DNA from: Oscillospiraceae bacterium
GTDB lineage: Bacteria; Bacillota; Clostridia; Oscillospirales; Oscillospiraceae
DNA: 5,389 nucleotides
NCBI GenBank assembly: GCA_028691385.1
Contig: JAQUZL010000113.1
Location: 1 to 5,389 of the forward strand
Reading direction: 5' to 3'
The translations under genes were made by a program, and so were the position numbers. The notes under the pieces are model-generated. The model made no database searches. It was not told the DNA's origin and worked only from the letters and a program-made list of their open reading frames with translations. How positions within the stretch are numbered: position 1 is the stretch's first letter; each line of letters begins with the position of its first letter. This document shows, piece after piece, positions 1-4,609 of the stretch.

Positions 1-1
1 G

Positions 2-988
2 GATAAAGACGGCGCCGTCACCGGCGGCCCGATCTATTACATCAAGGCGGCCTTCAAGGGGAAGCTTGGAAAGTTCCTTGCCGGGTTCTTCTCCGTGGCC
101 ATCATTCTGGCACTGGGCTTCATGGGCAACATGGTGCAGTCCAACTCCATCGGCGTTTCCTTTGAAAATGCATTCGGCATTCCCACTTGGATTGTCGGCG
201 TCTTTGTGGCAGCGGTTGCAGCGTTTATCTTCCTGGGCGGCGTGCGCAGAATCGCTTCCTTTACGGAAAAGATTGTGCCACTCATGGCGCTCTTGTACAT
301 TGTCGGCTGCGTGGTCATCCTCTTTATCAATCATGCGGTGCTGCTGGACTCTCTGCGTCAGATTTTTGTTCTGGCCTTTGCCCCACAGGCCATGCTTGGC
401 GGTGTTGCCGGTGTGACGGTGCAAAAGGCGATGCGCTTTGGCGTTGCACGCGGCCTGTTCTCCAATGAGGCCGGCATGGGCTCCACGCCGCATGCCCACG
501 CGCTGGCGAAAGTCAAGAAGCCGGAAGACCAGGGCATCATCGCGATGATGGGCGTCTTTATTGATACGTTCATCATTTTGACCCTGACCGCACTGGTCAT
601 CATTTCCTCCGGCGCACTCGCAACCGGCGAAACCGGCGCAAGCTTGGCACAGACTGCCTTTAATGCGGCATTTGGCAGCTTTGGCGACATCTTTATTGCA
701 ATCTGCATGCTGTTCTTTGCGTTTTCCACCATTGTTGGCTGGTACTTCTTTGGCGAAACCAATATGAAAGCGTTGTTTGGAAAAAAGAGCGTGAAAATCT
801 ATGCGGCAATCGCAGTTGTGTGCATTTTCCTCGGCTCTATGATGAAGGTCAGTCTGGTCTGGGATATGTCGGATATGTTCAATGGCCTGATGGTCATTCC
901 GAACCTGCTGGCGCTGCTGGCACTGAACGGCATTGTCGCGAAAACAACCAAAAAAACCGCGCCTGCTGCGGCAGATCAAACGAAATAA
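2..988 (+). CDS. Sodium/cation:alanine or glycine symporter (AGCS family), 3' part
   Basis: This is a secondary transporter of the cytoplasmic membrane. AGCS proteins (TC 2.A.25) import alanine, glycine or, in some members, glutamine with Na+ or H+. The 5' end lies outside the window; 328 codons are visible of a usual 450-490, so the first transmembrane spans are missing. Near the visible start there is a GGPIYYIK motif (residues 8-15), matching the family's GGPxYYI, followed by GNMVQSNSI. The family hallmark RGLFSNEAGMGS begins near visible residue 150 and leads into TPHAHA. Several long hydrophobic spans follow, and a short Lys/Ala-rich tail ends at TAA 986-988. The internal ATG at 95 is not the start, because recognisable family sequence extends upstream of it to the window edge. 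A hairpin terminator follows 29 nt after the stop, so this gene is last in its transcript. The family is certain; the transported amino acid cannot be read from the sequence. Confidence 0.95.
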   Translation, partial: DKDGAVTGGPIYYIKAAFKGKLGKFLAGFFSVAIILALGFMGNMVQSNSIGVSFENAFGIPTWIVGVFVAAVAAFIFLGGVRRIASFTEKIVPLMALLYIVGCVVILFINHAVLLDSLRQIFVLAFAPQAMLGGVAGVTVQKAMRFGVARGLFSNEAGMGSTPHAHALAKVKKPEDQGIIAMMGVFIDTFIILTLTALVIISSGALATGETGASLAQTAFNAAFGSFGDIFIAICMLFFAFSTIVGWYFFGETNMKALFGKKSVKIYAAIAVVCIFLGSMMKVSLVWDMSDMFNGLMVIPNLLALLALNGIVAKTTKKTAPAAADQTK

Positions 989-1017
989 TTAAAAACGCAT
1001 CATGCCGCGAGCGTGAC

Positions 1018-1071
1018 ATGCTCCCTTTATGAGAGACCGTGAAAAAACGGTTCTCATAAAGGGAGCATTTT
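1018..1071 (+). terminator. Intrinsic terminator after the AGCS gene
   Basis: Arms 1018-1034 and 1052-1068 form a perfect 17-bp stem. Beyond a one-base bulge (G1035) the stem continues with ACCGT (1036-1040) against ACGGT (1047-1051), closing a six-base loop. The 3' side ends in a short TTTT run (1068-1071). The U-tract is short, but the stem is very long and sits 29 nt after the symporter stop codon, so termination is the obvious role. Confidence 0.85.
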
Positions 1072-1246
1072 CATGGTAACGGTGAATGGTCATTGGAGCA
1101 GCGGGACGAAGGAGCGGCGTGCGCATCGCAACAAGCCCATGAGGGCACAACCTGCTTCATCGGATGTTTTCAACAAACGATGGCGGGCAGTTTTCATATC
1201 GGAGGATTTGCTCCCAAAAGACCCTTGTCGGACCAATTCTCCTTCG

Positions 1247-1267
1247 GTTGCAAAACTATTTTGCAAC
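1247..1267. promoter_or_regulatory. Inverted repeat, candidate operator of the ligase promoter
   Basis: Perfect 9-bp arms GTTGCAAAA (1247-1255) and TTTTGCAAC (1259-1267) are separated by CTA. Each arm contains the self-complementary hexamer TTGCAA, the two copies lying 13 bp apart. The repeat ends 7 bp before the -35 element of the promoter at 1275-1303, a position suited to an activator or to a repressor that blocks polymerase. It is not followed by a T-run, so it is not a terminator. The cognate regulator is not in this window. Confidence 0.55.
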
Positions 1268-1274
1268 GATAATA

Positions 1275-1303
1275 TTGTGAAATTGGGAATTTTATGCTAT
1301 AAA
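1275..1303 (+). promoter_or_regulatory. Sigma-A type promoter with extended -10, for the ligase
   Basis: A -35 element TTGTGA (1275-1280) is followed by a 17-bp spacer and a -10 element TATAAA (1298-1303). TG at 1295-1296 makes the TGn extension typical of Gram-positive extended -10 promoters. The predicted start is near 1310, giving the ligase mRNA a leader of about 210 nt. This is the best promoter between the AGCS terminator and the ligase, but a closer weak extended -10 at 1411-1419 cannot be excluded. Confidence 0.65.
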
Positions 1304-1439
1304 AATAGAAACAGGTTTTATCAAATGCGATGATTTGTGCGTAATTTGTGCGGATGTACCTGAAAACTTGGATCGCAGCGTAATAGATAGTCAGACCGGA
1401 CTTTTGAAAATGTTAAAATGATCAAGCAAGGGCAAACGT

Positions 1440-1455
1440 AATCCACGGGTGGATT
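1440..1455. promoter_or_regulatory. 16-bp palindrome in the ligase leader
   Basis: Perfect 7-bp arms AATCCAC (1440-1446) and GTGGATT (1449-1455) are separated by two bases. The loop is too small for a full-length RNA hairpin, and no T-run follows, so a protein-binding site is more likely than a terminator. It lies about 20 bp downstream of the weak alternative -10 (1414-1419), where a repressor could block transcription. This is an inference from position and symmetry only. Confidence 0.35.
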
Positions 1456-1507
1456 CTTGTGATTGACAACATGTTCGTATCACGATTCTCATATCCATAC
1501 GAAAAAG

Positions 1508-1514
1508 AAAGGGG
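1508..1514 (+). promoter_or_regulatory. Ribosome-binding site of the ligase
   Basis: The sequence AAAGGGG ends 6 nt before ATG 1521. It fixes this ATG as the start; the reading frame has no equally well supported alternative nearby. Confidence 0.75.
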
Positions 1515-1520
1515 TTCCAT

Positions 1521-3209
1521 ATGTTATACTTAGGTGACGGCGCAGAATTCGCATCCGCGCAGGTAGCGCTTGGCGACACCCTCCCGCATGACGCGACCGA
1601 TATCACAGTTTATCGCGAAATTCTGGAAAACAACATTGACCGTCTGGATGAAACGGCGCTGATGTTTCTCGGTACAAAGGTGAGCTACCGCGCGCTGTTC
1701 GGGCAGGCTGACAGAATTGCCGATATTTTGGCTTCCAAGGGCATCAAAAAAGGAGATATGATTCTGACCTGCATTAATGGAACACCACAGTCGGTGTCCA
1801 TCCTGCTTGCGTGCAGTAAAATGGGCGTTGGTGCAATGATGCTGACACCAAAGACGACCGAAGCGATGTTCGCCCACGTTGTCGATGATTATAGCGGTAC
1901 CTATTTGTTTTGCATGACGCAGTTTTACCCGATTTTTGCGACTATGGACGCGATAGACCGGCTAAAACAGGTTGTGATTATGCCTGACGACAAAACGATC
2001 GGCATGGATATCGAGCAAAAAACAAAGCTTTCCGCGTCCTCGAACATCATTCATTGGGCAGAATTTATCAATTCCGAAGTGACCGCTCCGGCTGTGGAGG
2101 TAAAGGGCGGAGAGTATCCGCTTGCTATCTGCTTCACAACCGGCTCGACGAGCGTTCCGAAGGGGATTTTGCTGCCCAACCGCAGCTATATCGCGCTCGA
2201 GAAAATCTGCGAAACGATCGGCTGGGACTGGAAAAAGGGCGATATGCTGTTTTCTATTGTGCCGACCTTTGTCGCGACCGGCATCTCACTGGTACTGCTC
2301 ATTCCGCTTGCAATGGGCGTCACCGTTCTTCAGGAGCCACGCCTGAACCCCTTTGAGACCTTTATCTACAACCTCGTGACCTATCGGCCGAGCATCGTTC
2401 TCGCGACAAAGTCGATATGGATGTCAATGGCGGATACACTGCGTGATCACTATGACCTCACCGCTGTGAAATATGCCTTTACCGTTGGGGAAACCATCTC
2501 GCAGACAGAAAACCGAACGGTAAATAAATTCCTTTCAGATAACGGTTCTTCCGCAAAGCTCGAAAATATGTACGGAATGTCTGAATGTAACTCGATCTTG
2601 ACCTACCACAATACTGCGCAACGCTCGGAAATTTCTGCAGGAATACATGTTCCTTACGCAGCCGTGGCGGTGTTTGACCTTGAAACCGGCAAGGAGTGCA
2701 AATTTGGCGAGATCGGGCAGGTGTTTTTCAAAACGCCGGCCGCAATGCGGGCATACTTTATGGATCCCGCAGCGACCGAAGAATTTTTTGTCCAAGATGA
2801 CAAAGGCGGAAAATGGGGGAAGACCGGAGATGTCGGCTATGTCGCGGAAAACGGCGAGATATTCATCTGCTGCCGCGCAAAGGAACGCTTCACCGATGAA
2901 AACGGCAGACGCATTTTCCCGTTCCTTATCGAGGATGTGATAAAAACCGACCCGAACATCAAACGCTGTAAAATTGTATCTACCGTTTATGACGGAAAAC
3001 CCGCGCTTGCGGTTCATATCACGCTGATTCATGCGGTTGGAAACGAGGACGAATATGTTTCCAAGCTCCACGAAATGTGCCGCGCAGAAAAATCGCTTAC
3101 CATCCTTCCGAAGCTGTACAAAATCCGTCCGACCCTCCCAATCAGCCAAGCCGGAAAAATTGATATGATCGCCATGGCTGCGGAAACCGAAGGGTTCATC
3201 GTAAAGTGA
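1521..3209 (+). CDS. AMP-dependent synthetase/ligase (ANL superfamily), acyl-CoA ligase-like
   Basis: This cytoplasmic enzyme should activate a carboxylic acid with ATP to an acyl-adenylate, then most likely pass it to CoA. Its 562 residues match the family's usual 500-600. All core motifs are in order: phosphate-binding loop FTTGSTSVPKG (205-215, Lys214), YGMSECN (351-357, Glu355 for Mg-ATP), TGD (435-437, Asp437 for the ribose), hinge segment CRAKERF (451-457, Arg452), and PISQAGK (540-546), whose Lys546 is the adenylation lysine. It is therefore probably active. Departures from consensus are Thr and Ser in the phosphate loop (usual TSGSTGxPKG), Ser for Thr in YGxTE, and Cys for Gly before the hinge Arg. 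There is no signal peptide or membrane span, and no carrier or condensation domain, which argues against a peptide synthetase module. The gene stands alone between its own promoter and terminator. The substrate is unknown: fatty, aromatic or bile acids are all possible, and nothing here decides. Confidence 0.92.
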   Translation: MLYLGDGAEFASAQVALGDTLPHDATDITVYREILENNIDRLDETALMFLGTKVSYRALFGQADRIADILASKGIKKGDMILTCINGTPQSVSILLACSKMGVGAMMLTPKTTEAMFAHVVDDYSGTYLFCMTQFYPIFATMDAIDRLKQVVIMPDDKTIGMDIEQKTKLSASSNIIHWAEFINSEVTAPAVEVKGGEYPLAICFTTGSTSVPKGILLPNRSYIALEKICETIGWDWKKGDMLFSIVPTFVATGISLVLLIPLAMGVTVLQEPRLNPFETFIYNLVTYRPSIVLATKSIWMSMADTLRDHYDLTAVKYAFTVGETISQTENRTVNKFLSDNGSSAKLENMYGMSECNSILTYHNTAQRSEISAGIHVPYAAVAVFDLETGKECKFGEIGQVFFKTPAAMRAYFMDPAATEEFFVQDDKGGKWGKTGDVGYVAENGEIFICCRAKERFTDENGRRIFPFLIEDVIKTDPNIKRCKIVSTVYDGKPALAVHITLIHAVGNEDEYVSKLHEMCRAEKSLTILPKLYKIRPTLPISQAGKIDMIAMAAETEGFIVK

Positions 3210-3253
3210 CGTAACCATACCGCATCGCTGAAATCAAACAATATAACGGCAAA

Positions 3254-3300
3254 CACAGCATATCGTATCTTTCTGCATGATACGATATGCTGTGCTTTTT
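3254..3300 (+). terminator. Intrinsic terminator of the ligase gene
   Basis: Perfect 16-bp arms CACAGCATATCGTATC (3254-3269) and its complement (3279-3294) enclose a 9-base loop and are followed by C and a TTTTT run (3296-3300). The hairpin begins 45 nt after the ligase stop codon, so the ligase is the last, and with its own promoter the only, gene of its transcript. Confidence 0.92.
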
Positions 3301-3349
3301 GCGACTTCCACTGTGTTGCGTATTACAGTAAATACGCCGAGCATGATGA

Positions 3350-3472
3350 GCTGCCGCCAATGCCGCCACTACGCTGCTTACGTTGGATGTTTATGGGCAT
3401 GTCACAAACCTGATGAAGAAGGAAAGCGCGGCCGGAATGGAGCACTATATCAAGCATGTGCTCCATTTATAA
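3350..3472 (+). pseudogene. Tyrosine recombinase (phage-type integrase) C-terminal remnant
   Basis: A 40-codon open stretch ending at TAA 3470-3472 reads as an integrase C-terminus: TLDVYGHVTNLMKKESAAGM is followed by EHYIKHV. The LDVYGHV box carries the nucleophilic tyrosine (codon 3392-3394), and the MKKESAAxMExxI tail is typical of Tn916-like and phage integrases of Firmicutes. Two in-frame TGA codons (3344-3349) lie directly upstream. No start, no DNA-binding domain and none of the Arg, His-x-x-Arg or His catalytic residues can be found upstream before the ligase terminator. It is therefore a decayed fragment, not a gene. It points at the 3' end of tRNA-Pro, where such integrases normally sit next to their attachment site. 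The last codons also form a 10-bp hairpin (3436-3445 with 3458-3467). Confidence 0.8.
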
Positions 3473-3496
3473 GGGAAACTAATCCTAAAAATAGGC

Positions 3497-3537
3497 ATAA
3501 AAAAGCCTGCAACCACAGTGGTTGCAGGCTTTTTTAT
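3497..3537. terminator. Bidirectional intrinsic terminator between integrase remnant and tRNA-Pro
   Basis: This is a 41-bp perfect palindrome around A3517. Its GC-rich 12-bp core (GCCTGCAACCAC and its complement) is flanked by six A's (3499-3504) and six T's (3530-3535), giving a U-tract in either direction. On the minus strand it immediately follows the tRNA CCA end and terminates the tRNA transcript. On the plus strand it would stop transcripts coming from the integrase side. It shares base 3537 with the encoded CCA. Confidence 0.9.
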
Positions 3538-3560
3538 GGTCGGAGTGTCGGGATTCGAAC
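3520..3560. other. Probable integration (att) site at the tRNA-Pro 3' end
   Basis: This is inferred. An integrase C-terminal remnant ends 64 bp beyond the tRNA's 3' end and reads towards it, the standard arrangement for elements that recombine into tRNA 3' ends and regenerate them. The exact core cannot be set, because I find no second copy of the tRNA 3' segment inside the window; the limits given are nominal. Confidence 0.35.
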
Positions 3561-3613
3561 CCGAGGCCTCTTGGTCCCGAACCAAGCGCGATACCAAACT
3601 TCGCCACACCCCG
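3537..3613 (-). tRNA. tRNA-Pro (anticodon CGG), CCA encoded
   Basis: Read on the minus strand from 3613, the cloverleaf is complete. The acceptor stem is CGGGGTG with CACTCCG (one G-T pair), and the D-stem is GCGA with TCGC. The anticodon stem CTTGG/CCAAG holds the loop TTCGGGA, so the anticodon is CGG, reading the proline codon CCG. The variable loop is AGGCC, and the T-arm is TCGGG/CCCGA with loop TTCGAAT. The discriminator is A (3540), and CCA is encoded at 3537-3539. The gene is 77 bases including CCA. It is transcribed alone from a strong promoter at 3627-3655 and ends in the palindromic terminator. Confidence 0.97.
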
Positions 3614-3626
3614 AACAACGGAGCTA

Positions 3627-3655
3627 ATTATATCGCGATTTTTGGGAATTGTCAA
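3627..3655 (-). promoter_or_regulatory. Consensus sigma-A promoter of tRNA-Pro
   Basis: On the minus strand, TTGACA (3650-3655) and TATAAT (3627-3632) are both perfect and separated by the optimal 17 bp. Transcription should start near 3620, leaving a leader of only a few bases before the tRNA 5' end at 3613. This fits a strongly and constitutively expressed stable RNA gene. Confidence 0.93.
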
Positions 3656-3725
3656 GGGAAATTGTAAATTCATTTTCATATTACAACGGCAAAAGCCCCA
3701 CTTCATTTTGGAGGACATCCGGCAT

Positions 3726-3749
3726 ATGCTTGCAGGGAGGTGTTGGTGA
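3726..3749 (+). CDS. Possible 7-codon leader ORF upstream of the small membrane protein
   Basis: A strong Shine-Dalgarno sequence GGAGGA (3710-3715) precedes ATG 3726 by 10 nt and opens a short frame encoding MLAGRCW. Its TGA stop (3747-3749) overlaps the next gene's ATG in the sequence TGATG, the usual sign of translational coupling. The next gene's own SD (3735-3740) lies inside this ORF. It is too short to judge by composition and could be chance, so confidence is low. Confidence 0.25.
   Translation: MLAGRCW
3735..3740 (+). promoter_or_regulatory. Ribosome-binding site of the 88-aa membrane protein
   Basis: GGGAGG lies 8 nt before ATG 3749. This spacing favours ATG 3749 over GTG 3740, which overlaps the SD itself, and over GTG 3746, which is only 5 nt away. 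Confidence 0.7.
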
Positions 3750-4015
3750 TGCGGATTGAAACTTACGGCAGACCCAGAAAGGTTTCCGGCGGCATTGCGT
3801 TTCGGGCTGCGCTGTGCGTGCTGCTGTGCGCGGCGACGTTTTGCTGCAAGCAGTACAATGTGGAGGGGACACAGACCGTTCGACAAGTTGTATTCGGCGT
3901 TCAGGACAGTACTGCTGCCGCGGCATTTTCGGCGTTTTCTGCGGCAATGACGGAGGGAGAGCCTGCCATTGAAGCGTTTTCGGAACTTTGCGGCGCAGTG
4001 TTCACAAAAGCTTGA
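3749..4015 (+). CDS. Small single-span membrane protein, function unknown (88 aa)
   Basis: I do not recognise a named family. The protein has a basic N-terminus (RIETYGRPRK), a hydrophobic span at about residues 14-32 that is unusually rich in cysteine (CVLLCAATFCC), and then an Ala/Glu-rich domain of about 55 residues predicted outside the membrane. That domain contains a likely helical stretch (AAAAFSAFSAAM). A Lys/Arg-rich N-terminus suggests the N-in, C-out topology. The last 47 bp overlap the start of the M50 protease gene in another frame, so the two are very likely translated together. In many Clostridia and Bacilli the gene before a SpoIVFB-like protease encodes a SpoIVFA-like or M23-domain membrane protein; here only a short N-terminal-like portion exists and no peptidase domain. 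It could be a reduced partner or regulator of the protease. That role is inference from position. Confidence 0.7.
   Translation: MRIETYGRPRKVSGGIAFRAALCVLLCAATFCCKQYNVEGTQTVRQVVFGVQDSTAAAAFSAFSAAMTEGEPAIEAFSELCGAVFTKA
3952..3959 (+). promoter_or_regulatory. Ribosome-binding site of the M50 protease gene, inside the upstream CDS
   Basis: GGAGGGAG ends 9 nt before TTG 3969 and lies within the 88-aa reading frame. It supports the rare TTG as the start, since the first in-frame ATG falls well inside the catalytic domain, beyond the zinc site. Confidence 0.6.
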
Positions 4016-4577
4016 GATTTCCCCCGGCTTTGTGGCGCTGCTCTGCTTTTTTTATTATGTAGATCCCTTTGGCCTGTTTGGGCCGTTTTTGATTGCAGCG
4101 TTCTATCATGAGCTGGCCCACTTTGCAGCCTGCCGCCTTACCGGCGGCAGGCTGATCCGACTGCGACTGCGTCTTTCCGGCGCGGTGATGCAACTTTCGC
4201 CAATGGGAACCGACGCGGAGCTGCTGTGCGCGCTGGCGGGCCCGTCGATGAATCTGCTGCTGGGGCTCGGGCTGCTCCACCTTTGGCCGGCAATGGCGCT
4301 GATGTGCCTGCTCCTGGCGGTTTATAACTTTTTGCCGATGCTGCCGCTGGATGGCGGTCGCATCGCCGAAAATCTGCTGTGCCGGATTCTGCCCCAGCGC
4401 CGCGTGGACGGCATTTTGCAGTGGTGCCGCATTGCCATATTGGGCGGCGTTTTTTTGCTTGCGTGCGTGTTCAGCCTGATTCGGCGCTGCGGTATCTGGC
4501 CGCTGCTGTTTTCGGTGGTGCTGCTTGCCCAGACCAGCGGTGAATTACTGGTTGCAAAAAAGTTGGAAAGGCCGTAA
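3969..4577 (+). CDS. SpoIVFB-like M50 family intramembrane zinc metalloprotease (site-2 protease type)
   Basis: This 202-residue polytopic membrane protein of the S2P/M50 clan should cut a membrane-embedded substrate. The zinc-binding HELAH motif is at residues 47-51 (His47, Glu48 catalytic, His51), in a hydrophobic segment that starts near residue 21. The third ligand is Asp128 in LPLDGGR (125-131), the family's second signature, preceded by NFLPM. Further hydrophobic spans lie around 83-118 and 150-192. The protein is shorter than SpoIVFB (about 290 residues): it has the six-helix-like core and no C-terminal CBS domain, and no PDZ domain. The start is TTG 3969, supported by an upstream SD and by the MKRFRNF lead into the first span. 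It overlaps the upstream gene by 47 bp, and the radical SAM gene follows 32 bp after its stop. The substrate is unknown; cleavage of a sporulation sigma precursor as in Bacillus is possible but not shown. Confidence 0.9.
   Translation: MKRFRNFAAQCSQKLEISPGFVALLCFFYYVDPFGLFGPFLIAAFYHELAHFAACRLTGGRLIRLRLRLSGAVMQLSPMGTDAELLCALAGPSMNLLLGLGLLHLWPAMALMCLLLAVYNFLPMLPLDGGRIAENLLCRILPQRRVDGILQWCRIAILGGVFLLACVFSLIRRCGIWPLLFSVVLLAQTSGELLVAKKLERP
4126..4154. repeat. GC-rich 12-bp inverted repeat inside the M50 gene
   Basis: Arms CAGCCTGCCGCC (4126-4137) and its exact complement (4143-4154) are separated by TTACC. The mRNA would form a very stable hairpin just after the HELAH codons. No T-run follows, so it is not an intrinsic terminator. 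The sequence encodes AACRLTGGRL, so coding constraint plus chance may explain it. Confidence 0.8.
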
Positions 4578-4596
4578 AATGGACAGCAAACGAATG

Positions 4597-4603
4597 AAGA
4601 AGG
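4597..4603 (+). promoter_or_regulatory. Ribosome-binding site of the radical SAM gene
   Basis: AAGAAGG ends 6 nt before ATG 4610 and sets that start. The earlier ATGs at 4579 and 4594 belong to another frame, which closes at 4710. Confidence 0.65.
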
Positions 4604-4609
4604 TGTCCC

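Larger units (their letters stand above)
1072..1520. other. Intergenic/regulatory region between AGCS terminator and ligase
   Basis: I find no convincing gene in these 449 bases. An 86-codon plus-strand reading frame (1073-1333) has an SD-like AAAGGGAG just upstream, but that lies in the terminator's 3' arm. Its product is a basic, low-complexity sequence I cannot assign, and its end runs through the ligase promoter. What the region does hold is regulatory: an inverted repeat at 1247-1267, a promoter at 1275-1303, a possible second extended -10 (TG at 1411-1412, TAAAAT at 1414-1419, no good -35), a palindrome at 1440-1455, and the ligase ribosome-binding site. A TTGACA at 1463-1468 has no good -10 partner at 16-18 bp. 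Confidence 0.6.

Noticed and set aside
1226..1236. CGGACCA-like match to the tRNA-Pro 3' end as a second att site
   Set aside because: The match is only about seven bases and not identical (tRNA end CCGACCA), so it is no better than chance.
1463..1494. TTGACA (1463-1468) as the ligase promoter -35
   Set aside because: No acceptable -10 lies 16-18 bp downstream; the nearest TATAAT-like hexamer (TCATAT, 1489-1494) is at 20 bp and matches only 3 of 6.
2535..3218. 227-codon minus-strand frame
   Set aside because: It is opposite the 3' half of the ligase, which carries all the ANL motifs in order; the minus-strand product shows no recognisable feature.
3277..3627. 116-codon plus-strand frame over the terminator, integrase remnant and tRNA
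   Set aside because: It starts inside the ligase terminator and crosses the tRNA antisense (GIRTRGLLVPNQARYQ). The integrase similarity is in a different frame.
3522..3749. 75-codon plus-strand frame containing CRDSNPRPLGPEPSA
   Set aside because: It is antisense to the tRNA-Pro gene. This peptide pattern is a well-known spurious translation of tRNA loci, so only the last seven codons with their own SD are considered.
3485..3886. 133-codon minus-strand frame
   Set aside because: It reads through the tRNA-Pro gene, its promoter and the antisense of the 88-aa gene, and contains the tRNA-derived peptide GSGPRGLGFESRHSD. It is a shadow.
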